64,000 bases of DNA from Cupriavidus alkaliphilus (GCF_900094595.1 NZ_FMAD01000004.1:124001-188000), one strand, 5' to 3'. Numbered from the stretch's first letter, positions 16,893 through 25,309 are shown. A program made the numbers and translations. The notes: generated by a model not told the origin, from the letters alone.

Positions 16893-17825
16893 TCAGTCGG
16901 CGCGGCGAACCGCCCCGCCCGCGATGCGCGACCATGCGTATCCCGCCAGTGCGACGTCTTCCAGTCCCACGCCGACCGACTTGTAGATCACGATGTCGTC
17001 ATCGCGCTGCCGCGGCGACACCTTGCTGAGCACCACGTCGGCCAGTTCGACGATTTTTTCCGGCGGCAGCGCGCCGGGACCGGCCAGCACGATATCGCCG
17101 GCCTCGCGGGTCGATTGCGGCCGCCACTCCACCACCACGGCGGCGGCGCGGCGCAGCGCGGTGTCGTCGAGCTCGCGCGTGTGGGGCAGGCTCGAGCCGA
17201 TCGCGGCGACGAACGCGCCTGGCCGGATCGCCGCACCGGAGAACAGCGGCGTGGTGGCGCGCGAGGCCGTGACGATGATGTCGGCCTCGGCCACCGCGGC
17301 ATCGGGCTCGGCCAGCGCAACGGGAATGCCGCACTGCGCCGACAGCCGTTCCGGCATGCCGGCGTCGGCATGCGGATCGGACACCAGGATGCGCGCGAGT
17401 CCGAGTGCGGCGCTGAGCTGGCGCGCGTGCTGCGCGCCCTGCGTGCCGGCACCGAACAAGGCCAGCGTGCGTGCGCCGGCGCAGGCCAGCCGTTGCGCCG
17501 CCAGCGTGGTGCAGGCCGCGGTGCGCAGCCGCGTGATGGCGCCGGCGTCGAGCGAAGCGAGCGGGCGACCGTCTGCGGACGAGAAGATCAGGATGACGAA
17601 GGAAAACTGGCCGTTGATGGTGGTGTAGACCTTGGCGCCGGCCACGCCCTGCTGCGGGATCACCGCGCCCAGCGTCGACAGCTTGACGCCGCCCGCCTCG
17701 GTGCGGATCCGCGCCTGCATCGCGGCATCGCCGCGCCCGAAGCTGGAAAACGCGGACGCCATGACCTCGAGGGCAGCTTCCGGGGTGACATGGGCGTCGA
17801 TCATGGCGTCTGTGATGTGCTGCAT
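16893..17825 (-). CDS. Ornithine cyclodeaminase / mu-crystallin family protein
   Basis: A 310-residue NAD(P)-dependent enzyme of the OCD/mu-crystallin/alanine dehydrogenase-like family. The Rossmann nucleotide motif is LALFGAGTQGAQHARQL, and the family motifs GGVKLSTLGAVIPQQG (substrate-binding Arg/Lys region), GAITRLRTAACTTLAAQRLA and ASRATTPLF are present. Members either deaminate ornithine to proline or reduce cyclic imines and ketimines; this sequence does not decide between them. Start at 17825 with GCGGAG upstream rather than the longer frame to 17891. Follows the TSUP permease gene by 58 bases in the same direction. A ketimine or imino acid intermediate in the pathway is a reasonable inference. 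Confidence 0.85.
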   Translation of the reverse strand: MQHITDAMIDAHVTPEAALEVMASAFSSFGRGDAAMQARIRTEAGGVKLSTLGAVIPQQGVAGAKVYTTINGQFSFVILIFSSADGRPLASLDAGAITRLRTAACTTLAAQRLACAGARTLALFGAGTQGAQHARQLSAALGLARILVSDPHADAGMPERLSAQCGIPVALAEPDAAVAEADIIVTASRATTPLFSGAAIRPGAFVAAIGSSLPHTRELDDTALRRAAAVVVEWRPQSTREAGDIVLAGPGALPPEKIVELADVVLSKVSPRQRDDDIVIYKSVGVGLEDVALAGYAWSRIAGGAVRRAD

Positions 17826-17883
17826 GGAAACTCCGCTGGTGGGTTGGTTGGGAAAGCCAGGAAATCCGCGTGGGCACGCCGCC

Positions 17884-18651
17884 TCAGGCAAACGCCGCGC
17901 GGCCGAGCACGCCCAGCGCGCCGGCCGCGCACAGGCCCAGCAGCAAGCGGCGCACGGTGTGGGCGGAAACGCGCCCGCGCAGCCGGTTCGACAGCGCGAA
18001 ACCGGCCAGCAGGAACGGCGCGAGCGCCAGCGCCAGTAAAAGCTGCGGCGTGCCGAAGCGCCCGGCCAGCGTCAGCATGGCCAGCGACAGCACGGCGCCG
18101 CCCGACAGGATGCAGCCCATGGTCGCGCGCATCGGCGCGGGCGGCATGTGCTGCATGACGAGCGCGAACGGCGGCGCGCCGGCCGAGGTAATGGTCCCCA
18201 TGAAGCCGGACAGCGTGCCGGCGATCACCACGTTGCGGGCACCCGGCAGCAGCCGCCAGCCGAGCAGGCTCAGCGCCACCGCGGCCAGGATCGACAGCGA
18301 GAACAGCACCGCCAGCGGCCCCGGCGCCAGCCAGGCCATGGTCAGCACCGCGGCCGCGCCGCCGACTGCCCGCCCCACCAGGGCAAAGCCCGCCACCGGC
18401 CAGACGATGGCTTCGCGCTCGCGCAGCGCCCCCATCAGCGACAGGCAGCACCCCATCGCCAGCAGCGGCCCAGGCACCAGTTCCGGAAAAAAGATCGCGC
18501 CCAGCGGCGCGCACAGCATCGCAAAGCCGATCCCGCCTACCCCCTGCAGGCAGGCGCCGGCCAGGATGAGCGCGCCCATCCACAGGTAGTCCGGAGCAGA
18601 AAGACCTGGAGGCAGCAACGTCAGCAAGGCGGCGGGCATGGCGTCGGTCAT
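17884..18651 (-). CDS. TSUP (TauE/SafE) family permease
   Basis: A 255-residue membrane protein with about eight hydrophobic segments. The half-repeat motifs GACLQGVGGIGFAMLCAPLG near residue 32 and GTLSGFMGTITSAGAPPFAL near 145 mark the TauE/SafE/YfcA family, which exports sulfite, sulfonates or small organic anions. It differs clearly from the sulfite exporter at 5758-6528. First gene of a two-gene unit with the ornithine cyclodeaminase homologue, behind a perfect CTGTATACAG palindrome, so it belongs to the GntR cluster and not to the xsc pathway. Substrate unknown. Confidence 0.85.
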   Translation of the reverse strand: MTDAMPAALLTLLPPGLSAPDYLWMGALILAGACLQGVGGIGFAMLCAPLGAIFFPELVPGPLLAMGCCLSLMGALREREAIVWPVAGFALVGRAVGGAAAVLTMAWLAPGPLAVLFSLSILAAVALSLLGWRLLPGARNVVIAGTLSGFMGTITSAGAPPFALVMQHMPPAPMRATMGCILSGGAVLSLAMLTLAGRFGTPQLLLALALAPFLLAGFALSNRLRGRVSAHTVRRLLLGLCAAGALGVLGRAAFA

Positions 18652-18715
18652 GGGCAGGGGAACAACATGGCGGCGGGGCGGCGGGAGTGCATCACCGGTT
18701 TTCAGTGGACCTAAT

Positions 18716-18725
18716 CTGTATACAG
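18716..18725 (-). promoter_or_regulatory. GTATAC palindrome upstream of the TSUP-OCD unit
   Basis: CTGTATACAG, a perfect 10-base palindrome 65 bases before the TSUP start and shared with the divergent permease promoter region. Confidence 0.6.
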
Positions 18726-18873
18726 TCTACTTATTGACATGACCGTAGGCAACTTCCGGGGCAACCGATGCACCATCGAAAAGCCCTCGACGACCGGTTA
18801 ATCCCCGTAAATGTGCGGCCTACAGCCACATTGCACCGAACCGGAGTCCGCGTAAGTCCGGACGAAAAATCGC

Positions 18874-18905
18874 TTGGCGCGGAACTACGCTGGAATATAG
18901 TATAC
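18874..18905 (+). promoter_or_regulatory. Promoter with GntR-type operator (permease-ferredoxin operon)
   Basis: -35 TTGGCG (18874-18879), 16-base spacer, -10 TATAGT (18896-18901) overlapping GTATAC (18900-18905). The run GGAATATAGTATACC is identical to the amidase promoter on the opposite strand. Confidence 0.7.
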
Positions 18906-18967
18906 CGTCACGGACCAACGCAGTCCGGTGAAATCGCCCCCAACCCCTCCGCCCCCAGGGAGTCTTC

Positions 18968-20506
18968 ATGTCACAACACGTCGTGATCGGTGCCGCGCAC
19001 TGGATCTATCTGTCAGGGGTAGCAGTCATCGTGCTGACGATGATCCTGCGCGCCAATGTCGTCGTCCCGTCGATCGTCGGCACCGCGCTGGTCGTGTTTG
19101 CGCTGACCGGCAGCCCGGTGTCGGCGCTGGCCGGGGTGTTTTCGGCCAGCCTGGTCGCCGCGCGGGAGCTGTTCAACATCTTCCTGGTGATCGCCTTCAT
19201 GACGGCGCTGCTCAATGCGCTCAAGACGCTGCGCTCCGACATCCGCATGGTCGAGCCCTTCCGCGTGGTGATGAAGAACGGGCATTCCGCGTTCTTTATC
19301 CTGGCCGGCATCACCTACCTGATCTCGCTGTTCTTCTGGCCAACGCCGGCGGTGCCGCTGGTGTCGGCCATCCTGCTGCCGGCCGCGATCGCTGCCGGGC
19401 TGCCGCCGCTGGCGGGCGCGATGGCGATTGCCATCGCCGGGCAGGGCATGGCGCTGTCGTCGGACTATGTGATCGGCGTCGCGCCAGGCATCAGCGCCAA
19501 GGCCGCCGGCGCGGCGGTCAGCGCGGCGGTGGTGGCCGACCGCGCGCTGGCGTTGTCGCTGATCACCGGCGGCATTGCGCTGTGCCTGGCCTACCTGTCG
19601 ATGCGCAAGCACATCGTGCCGGCCTGCGGCACCCTGCTCGATCGCTGGCAGGCGCGCGCCGGCGGCAGCGCCGAAGCCATCGATGGCGGCATCACCTTCG
19701 ACAAGGCCGAGATCGCGAAGGGCACCGCCCACGCCGAACCGCTCGCCACCGACAGCAATATCGAAGCCAGCCTGTCGATGGTCGCGCGGCGGCGGGTGAA
19801 GTGGTCCAAGTGCTTTGCCATCGTGACGCCGCTGGCCTTTCTTGCGGTGGTCGCCGTGATGGTGCTGCCCAAGCTCGGCGCCGGGGTGCAGGACCTGAAG
19901 GGCGGCGAGGCCGCCGCGCTGGTGGGCGGGGTCGCCGCGGTGCTGATGATGCTGGCGACGCTGGCCGCGGAAGGCCCGCGCCGCATGCTGGATGTCTGCC
20001 CCGAGCACATCACCGACGGCTTTGTCTTTGCCTTCAAGGCCATGGGGTCGGTGCTGCCGATCGCGGGCTTCTTCTTCGTCGGCGCCGGCGAGACCGCGGC
20101 GCACATCCTTGGCCTGCCGCCGGGCAAGGCGCCCAGCCTGCTGTTCGAGCTGATCCAGGCCTACCAGCACCTGATCCCCGACAACCACATGCTGGTCGCC
20201 TTCGGCGTGCTGCTGGTCGGCATGATCACCGGCATCGACGGCTCCGGCTTCGCCGGCCTGCCGCTGACCGGCACGCTGGCCGGCGCACTGGGCCCGGTGG
20301 TCGGCTTCGACCCCGCAACGCTGGCGGCGGTCGGCCAGATGGGCGCGGTCTGGACCGGCGGCGGCACGCTGGTGGCGTGGTCGTCTCTGATCGCGGTGGC
20401 CGGCTTTGCCCGCGTGCCGGTGCTCGAAGCGGTGCGCGCGCTGCTGATCCCGGTGCTGATCGGGCTGGCCTGCTCCACCGTGGCGGCGATGGTGCTGTGG
20501 TCGTAG
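18968..20506 (+). CDS. Polytopic permease, ion-transporter superfamily-like
   Basis: A 512-residue membrane protein with ten or more hydrophobic segments and a hydrophilic central loop of about 60 residues (around 225-285, rich in charged residues). The halves have glycine/proline-rich re-entrant-like segments, LPPLAGAMAIAIAGQGMALSSD in the first and MITGIDGSGFAGLPLTGTLAG in the second, as in dicarboxylate/citrate and Na+/H+ type transporters. I do not recognise the exact family. First gene of an operon with two ferredoxins, driven by a GntR-type promoter, so it probably imports the acid or amide substrate of the oxygenase pathway. Start ATG follows a weak AGGGAG site. Confidence 0.7.
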   Translation: MSQHVVIGAAHWIYLSGVAVIVLTMILRANVVVPSIVGTALVVFALTGSPVSALAGVFSASLVAARELFNIFLVIAFMTALLNALKTLRSDIRMVEPFRVVMKNGHSAFFILAGITYLISLFFWPTPAVPLVSAILLPAAIAAGLPPLAGAMAIAIAGQGMALSSDYVIGVAPGISAKAAGAAVSAAVVADRALALSLITGGIALCLAYLSMRKHIVPACGTLLDRWQARAGGSAEAIDGGITFDKAEIAKGTAHAEPLATDSNIEASLSMVARRRVKWSKCFAIVTPLAFLAVVAVMVLPKLGAGVQDLKGGEAAALVGGVAAVLMMLATLAAEGPRRMLDVCPEHITDGFVFAFKAMGSVLPIAGFFFVGAGETAAHILGLPPGKAPSLLFELIQAYQHLIPDNHMLVAFGVLLVGMITGIDGSGFAGLPLTGTLAGALGPVVGFDPATLAAVGQMGAVWTGGGTLVAWSSLIAVAGFARVPVLEAVRALLIPVLIGLACSTVAAMVLWS

Positions 20507-20567
20507 GCGGACGCAGCACCGCGACGTTTTCCCTGCCCTGATTTCGTGATCCTTGCCCAGACCAACG

Positions 20568-20903
20568 ATGCCAAAAGTCATCCTGCACAAGTCCGGCCAG
20601 ACCTTTACCGGCGAGGTCGGCCCCAGCACCAACCTGGTGGTCCGCGCCGGCATCCGGCAGTTCCCCTACCCCAACCTGCGCTACGAATGCGGCATGGGCA
20701 AATGCTCGAAGTGCGCGTGCCGCGTGATCGCCGGCGCGGAGCACCTGCCGCCGCCCAACTGGAAGGAAAAGAAGCAGCTTGGCGAACGGCTCGAACAAGG
20801 CTACCGGCTGGCCTGCCAGCTGTGGATCGAGCATGACGTCGAACTGGCCCAGGACGATGTGCCGGCCGCGGCCGCGCTGGCCGGGGCAAGCGCGGGGGCC
20901 TGA
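20568..20903 (+). CDS. [2Fe-2S] ferredoxin (first copy)
   Basis: A 111-residue plant-type ferredoxin with cluster cysteines C41, C46, C49 (ECGMGKCSKC) and C83 (LACQLW). It has an extra cysteine at 51 and an acidic, alanine-rich tail. ATG at 20568 is chosen over an upstream TTG. It lies 61 bases after the permease and is separated by a single base from the next gene. Likely electron carrier between the reductase at 12.99 kb and the HDO candidate; the second ferredoxin in the operon is only distantly similar, suggesting different partners. Confidence 0.85.
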   Translation: MPKVILHKSGQTFTGEVGPSTNLVVRAGIRQFPYPNLRYECGMGKCSKCACRVIAGAEHLPPPNWKEKKQLGERLEQGYRLACQLWIEHDVELAQDDVPAAAALAGASAGA

Positions 20904-20904
20904 C

Positions 20905-21222
20905 ATGTTCGTGCTGCTGACCAGCCGCCCCGGCCAGTTCCGTACCGAGCCCACCGACGGCCTGACCGCCGTCGAGGCCTACGACTACCTCTTCTACGGC
21001 AAGGCCACCGCCCGCTTCGTCATTGCCGAGCTGGCCGCGGAGACCAGGGTCCGCATCCGGGAGGAAACGCCGCCCGGCATCGTCAACCTGGTCTCGACGC
21101 GTTTCCTCGACAAGTACGCCACGCTCGAAGCCGCCCGCGACGCGCTGCACCAGCTGGCCAGCTTCGGCAGCATGGACATCGCCCTGGTGCCCGCGCCGGT
21201 CACCGTGGACGGCCGCTCCTGA
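20905..21222 (+). CDS. Small conserved-looking protein between two ferredoxins
   Basis: Not recognised. A 105-residue soluble protein without cysteines, starting MFVLLTSRPGQFRTEP and containing YDYLFYGKATARFVIAEL, then ETPPGIVNLVSTRFLDKY. The mix of strands and helices suggests a small alpha/beta domain. It starts one base after the stop of ferredoxin 1 and ends 34 bases before ferredoxin 2, so all three are almost certainly translated together. The position suggests a small oxygenase subunit, effector or assembly factor for an iron-sulfur protein, but nothing in the sequence proves a function. Confidence 0.75.
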   Translation: MFVLLTSRPGQFRTEPTDGLTAVEAYDYLFYGKATARFVIAELAAETRVRIREETPPGIVNLVSTRFLDKYATLEAARDALHQLASFGSMDIALVPAPVTVDGRS

Positions 21223-21256
21223 AGCCTCACGCCTGCAACGCCAGGCATCTATCGCC

Positions 21257-21586
21257 ATGATCCAGATCACCTTCCTCACCAACCACGGCAAGACCGTCAC
21301 TGCACCGGTCAACAGCAACCTGCTGCGCGTGTCGCTGCGCGAACAGGGTGGCATCCCGTTCAAATGCGGCGGCGGCCTGTGCGGCACCTGCAAATGCCGC
21401 ATCGAGCAAGGCCGCGAGCATACCGATGCGGTCAAGCCGAAGGAACGGAAGCTGCTGACGGAAGCGGAACTGGCCGATGGCTTCCGGCTGGCATGCCAGA
21501 CTTTCATGGCCGGCGATGTCGCGGTCTCGTGGCAGCCGAAGGCGACGGCCGGGCGGCCGCAGCCGGCCGCCGCCAGCGGCGACTAG
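21257..21586 (+). CDS. [2Fe-2S] ferredoxin (second copy)
   Basis: A 109-residue plant-type ferredoxin with cluster cysteines C37, C42, C45 (KCGGGLCGTC) and C80 (LACQTF). It is closer to the ferredoxin domain of the reductase (CQLGGCGTC) than to ferredoxin 1. Last gene of the permease operon; it converges on the CobT-like gene, whose stop lies 13 bases away. Probable electron donor in the same oxygenase system. Confidence 0.85.
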   Translation: MIQITFLTNHGKTVTAPVNSNLLRVSLREQGGIPFKCGGGLCGTCKCRIEQGREHTDAVKPKERKLLTEAELADGFRLACQTFMAGDVAVSWQPKATAGRPQPAAASGD

Positions 21587-21599
21587 GCGCGCGGTGCCG

Positions 21600-23321
21600 C
21601 TAGCGCCGCCTCGCCCCCACCAGCCCCGCCACCTCGTCCAGCATCGCCATATCCACCGGCTGCGACAGGTCCAGGGCGAGCGTGTGCCGGTAATACGGGC
21701 TCAGGTCCAGGCCGACTCCCAGCCCTAGTATTTCGACATCCCGCAGCGCCTCGTGCCGCGCCACCACGGCCTTCAGGTGGTTGTCGAGGTAGCAGGCGTC
21801 GTTGGCCTGCCCGGTCGCGGTATCCATCGGGCTGCCGTCGGACACCACCACCAGGATGCGGCGCGCCTTGCCGCTGGCATGCAGGCGCGCGCAGGCCCAC
21901 TCGACCGCCTCGCCGTCGACGCCTTCGCGGAACAGGTCGGCCTTCAGCAACGCCGTGATCTCGGTGCGGGCGCGGCGCCAGCTGCGCTGCGCGTCCTTGA
22001 ACACCATGTGGCAGGTTTCGTTGAGCCGGCCAGGATGCTGCGGGCGGCCGCGCGCGAGCCAGTCGCTGCGCGCGCGGCCGCCGTTCCACGCGTTGGTGGT
22101 AAAGCCCAGCACCTCGGTGGCGACGCCGGCCTGGTCCAGCGCGCGGGCAAGCAGGTCGACCAGCAGGGTCAGCGGCTCGGCCTGCGCCTTCATCGAGCCG
22201 GAGCAGTCGATCAGGAAGCCGACCACGCAATCGGCATGGGCCTTGTGCGCTTCCTGCCGGAACAGCCGGCGCTCGGCGGGCGAGCTGACCAGCTGCGCCA
22301 GGCGGCGGCCGTCGATACGGCCGCTTTCCTCGCCGAACGACCAGCCGTCCACGCGCGGCTGCGACAGCGCGGCGCGCAGCCGGCGCGCCAGCCGGGCAAC
22401 GTTCACGCCCGCGCGCGCGATGCGCGCGTCCAGCCGCGTGCGGTACTCGTCCAGCAAGGCGCGGCGCACCAGCGTGGCGGCGCGCACTTCGCGGTCGTAG
22501 CGGGTGGTGTAGATGCGGTAGCCGTCGGTGGCGTCGGCAAGCACGCGGCTATGGCCGCTGTCGGCCAGGGCGAAATCCTCCGCGGGCGGTTCGTCGAAGT
22601 CGAGCCACAGCGCAAACCCGGCGCGCGCGGCCGAGGCGGCATTATCGTCGTCTTCGCCGGCCCGGGGCGCTTCGGTGCGGATCATCTGCGCCACCGCATG
22701 CGCCAGCGCCAGCGCGTGCACGGCGTACGCAGCCTGGTCGTGGCGTTGCGCGCGCAGCCCCGCCAGCTGGGCGCCCAGCATCGGCACGATGGCAGCGCGC
22801 GTGGCCTCGATCAGGTCTTCGGTTTCTTCCAGCACCGGCTCGCCGCTCAGGCGAGACCACGCCACCTGCGCCACGGTATAGAGCAGGATGCCGAGATGCC
22901 CGTCGGTCAGCCCGGATCGATGGAAGGCTTGCGACCACGCCAGGAAGCGATGGCGCAGGTTGGCCTCGACGCCAGCCATGCCGCGCGGCAGGCGCGTTTC
23001 GCAGCGCAACTGTTCGAGCAGCTCGAACACCAGGCGCTCGACCGCGTCGGCCGGGCACAGCCGCCGATGCAGCGCGGCGTCGGAATGCGCCTGGCGCAGC
23101 GCGGCGCCATCGGCGGCGCCGCGCAGGCAGGTGGCGCTGTCGGTGTCGAGGTCGGTGCGCAGGTGCGGCGCACGTTGCGGCACCGGGCGCAGCGCGCGCC
23201 AGAGCTGGCCATCGCGGAAATGCAGCGCCGCATCGCCGGTGAGCGCGCGCACGGCCGCGCCGGACAGCTCATCCTGCCGCTGGCGCCGGCGCAAGCGCAG
23301 GGCGAGCGCCGCCGCATTCAT
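21600..23321 (-). CDS. cobT: CobT-like protein with C-terminal VWA domain
   Basis: A 573-residue homologue of the cobaltochelatase subunit CobT. The C-terminal von Willebrand A domain carries a MIDAS motif D372-x-S374-x-S376 (FLIDCSGSMK). The N-terminal and central part (NLRHRFLAWSQAF, then EESGRIDGRRLAQLV) follows the family, although the long acidic linker typical of CobT is short here (GEDDDNAAS near 222). It overlaps the CobS-like gene by 4 bases. CobS and CobT form an AAA+/VWA complex that drives metal insertion by CobN, but no cobN or other cobalamin gene is in the window, so a metal-insertion or remodelling role for another enzyme is possible. Confidence 0.8.
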   Translation of the reverse strand: MNAAALALRLRRRQRQDELSGAAVRALTGDAALHFRDGQLWRALRPVPQRAPHLRTDLDTDSATCLRGAADGAALRQAHSDAALHRRLCPADAVERLVFELLEQLRCETRLPRGMAGVEANLRHRFLAWSQAFHRSGLTDGHLGILLYTVAQVAWSRLSGEPVLEETEDLIEATRAAIVPMLGAQLAGLRAQRHDQAAYAVHALALAHAVAQMIRTEAPRAGEDDDNAASAARAGFALWLDFDEPPAEDFALADSGHSRVLADATDGYRIYTTRYDREVRAATLVRRALLDEYRTRLDARIARAGVNVARLARRLRAALSQPRVDGWSFGEESGRIDGRRLAQLVSSPAERRLFRQEAHKAHADCVVGFLIDCSGSMKAQAEPLTLLVDLLARALDQAGVATEVLGFTTNAWNGGRARSDWLARGRPQHPGRLNETCHMVFKDAQRSWRRARTEITALLKADLFREGVDGEAVEWACARLHASGKARRILVVVSDGSPMDTATGQANDACYLDNHLKAVVARHEALRDVEILGLGVGLDLSPYYRHTLALDLSQPVDMAMLDEVAGLVGARRR

Positions 23322-24307
23322 TGCGCCGGCTCCGACGCCGCGCTGACGCCGGCCGCCTCGCCCGGCAGGTGGCCGAAGCAACGCTGGTAGTACTCCGCCA
23401 CCACCGGGCGCTCGGCCTCTTCGCACTTGTTCAGGAAGGTCAGCCGGAACGCGAGCGCGGGGTCGCGGAAGATCTGGCAGTTCTCGGCCCAGCTGATCAC
23501 GGTGCGCGGCGACATCAGCGCCGACACATCGCCCGCGGCAAAGCCGCGCCGGGTCAGGCCGGCCAGCGCCACCATGGCATCGACCAGCGCGCGCCCGTCC
23601 GCGTGATCCAGCTCGGGCACGCGTGCCAGCACGATGCCGGCCTCTTCGTCGTGCGGCAGGTAGTCCAGCGTCGCCACCACGTTCCAGCGGTCGATCTGCG
23701 CGTGGTTGAGCAGCTGCGTGCCGTGATAGAGCCCGTTGACGTTGCCCAGCCCCACGGTGTTGGAGGTGGCAAAGAGACGGAACGAAGGATGGGGACGGAT
23801 CACGCGGTTCTGGTCCAGCAGCGTGAACTTGCCATCGCGCTCCAGGATGCGCTGGATCACGAACATCACGTCGGGCCGGCCCGCGTCGTATTCGTCGAAG
23901 ATCAGCGCCACCGGGCGCTGCAGCGCCCACGGCACGATGCCTTCCTGGAACTCGGTGACCTGGCGGCCGTCGCGCACCACGATGGCATCCTTGCCGACCA
24001 GGTCGAGCCGGCTGATGTGGCCGTCCAGGTTGACGCGCACGCAGGGCCAGTTCAGCCGCGCGGCCACCTGTTCGATATGGGTCGACTTGCCGCTGCCGTG
24101 CAGGCCCTGCACCATCACGCGCCGGTCGCGCATGAAGCCCGACAGGATCGCCAGCGTCACCTCCGGCTGGAAGCGGTAGGCCGGATCGATCTCCGGCACA
24201 TGGTCGTCGCGCTGGCTGAAGGCCGGCACCATCAGGCCGGAATCGATGCCAAACACGCTGCGCACCGGAATCATCCGGTCCGGCTTGCCAAACTGCTCTT
24301 GCGTCAC
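23318..24307 (-). CDS. cobS: CobS-like AAA+ ATPase
   Basis: A 329-residue MoxR/CobS-type AAA+ protein. Walker A is GLHGSGKST (68-76), Walker B LIFDEYD (135-141), and a sensor-like segment LFATSNTVGLGN follows; the N-terminal PEIDPAYRFQPEVTLAIL stretch is characteristic of CobS. GTG at 24307 has GAGGAG upstream; a longer frame to 24373 exists but lacks a good ribosome site. Overlaps cobT by 4 bases (ATGA). No GTATAC site precedes it, so it may be expressed independently of the GntR cluster it adjoins. Confidence 0.82.
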   Translation of the reverse strand: MTQEQFGKPDRMIPVRSVFGIDSGLMVPAFSQRDDHVPEIDPAYRFQPEVTLAILSGFMRDRRVMVQGLHGSGKSTHIEQVAARLNWPCVRVNLDGHISRLDLVGKDAIVVRDGRQVTEFQEGIVPWALQRPVALIFDEYDAGRPDVMFVIQRILERDGKFTLLDQNRVIRPHPSFRLFATSNTVGLGNVNGLYHGTQLLNHAQIDRWNVVATLDYLPHDEEAGIVLARVPELDHADGRALVDAMVALAGLTRRGFAAGDVSALMSPRTVISWAENCQIFRDPALAFRLTFLNKCEEAERPVVAEYYQRCFGHLPGEAAGVSAASEPAQ

Positions 24308-24403
24308 CTTGTGCTCCTCGTTGCCTCGCTGCCTCATTGCTTCGGCCATGCCATGCCATCGGCACGGCGGCAAGCGGAGCGGTTCCGCGTAACGCCGTGC
24401 CTG

Positions 24404-25252
24404 CTATTCGTCCTCTTCCGCCGCGTCCGGGGCCTCGGCGCCGCCCTGCCAGCTGCCCGCGCTGTCGGCCTCGATCGCCGCCAGCGCCGCCGCCGCGCGC
24501 TGCAGCGCGGGCAGCAGCTGCACCGCCTTGTCGCGCGACACCCGCATCACCGGGGCCTGCAGCGCCAGCCCCAGGTTGGACTTGCCGCCGTCGGCGGCCG
24601 GCACCAGCACGCCGATGCAGACCAGCCCCGGCAGGAATTCCTCGTAGTCCATGGCGTAGCCGTCGCGCTTGACGCGCTCCAGCTCCGACTCCAGCTGCGC
24701 ATGGTCGGTCAGCGTGTTCTGCGTGTAGCGCTCCAGCTCCACGTTGGCCAGCAGCCGCTGCCGCTGCGCCGGCGCCAGCTGCGCCAGGAACAGCTTGCCG
24801 GTGGCCGAGCAGTGCGCCGGCACGCGCGAACCCGGATGCAGGTAGAAGCGCAGCGGCGCCGCGGTCTCGACGCGATCCAGGTACAGCACCTCGCCGCCGG
24901 AAAACGCGGTCAGGTTGCAGCTCTCGCCCACCTCTTCCACCAGCCGGCGCAGCACCATGTGGCGCGCGCCGTGCGAGGTGCTGTTGAGCAACAGGTTCTC
25001 CGCCAGCCGGCGCAGCCGCAGGCCGGTGCCGTATTGCCGCCCGTCGCCGTTGCGCTGGATCAGTCCGGCCGCCTCGAGCTGCTGCAGCATGCGGTGCAGC
25101 GTGGGCTTGGGCAGGCCGGTCTCTTCCACCAGCGCCTGCAGGTTGAAGGACTGGTCCTTCTCCGCGATGACCTCGAGCAGGCCGAACAAGCGCAGCGCCG
25201 GCGTGTCTCCGTCCGGCCTGGCTTCACTTTTGGCGAGGCGCATATCGTTCAT
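24404..25252 (-). CDS. IclR-family transcriptional regulator
   Basis: A 282-residue regulator with an N-terminal winged helix (about 15-75: ALRLFGLLEVIAEKDQSFNLQALVEETGLPKPTLHRMLQQLEA, abbreviated family pattern) and a C-terminal effector domain with the family segments LYLDRVETAAPLRFYLHPG, VPAHCSATGKLFLA and GYAMDYEEFLPGLVCIGVLV. ATG at 25252 is preferred because GGAG lies 6 bases upstream; ATGs at 25264 and 25267 are alternatives. It is divergent from the amino acid permease and faces the operator pair at 25310-25383, which is duplicated upstream of xsc. I infer that it may control both sulfonate loci. Confidence 0.88.
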   Translation of the reverse strand: MNDMRLAKSEARPDGDTPALRLFGLLEVIAEKDQSFNLQALVEETGLPKPTLHRMLQQLEAAGLIQRNGDGRQYGTGLRLRRLAENLLLNSTSHGARHMVLRRLVEEVGESCNLTAFSGGEVLYLDRVETAAPLRFYLHPGSRVPAHCSATGKLFLAQLAPAQRQRLLANVELERYTQNTLTDHAQLESELERVKRDGYAMDYEEFLPGLVCIGVLVPAADGGKSNLGLALQAPVMRVSRDKAVQLLPALQRAAAALAAIEADSAGSWQGGAEAPDAAEEDE

Positions 25253-25309
25253 GCCTGGCTCCATCATAGGTAAGTTTCATTTTCAGAGTCAAATCATATC
25301 AATTATCGA

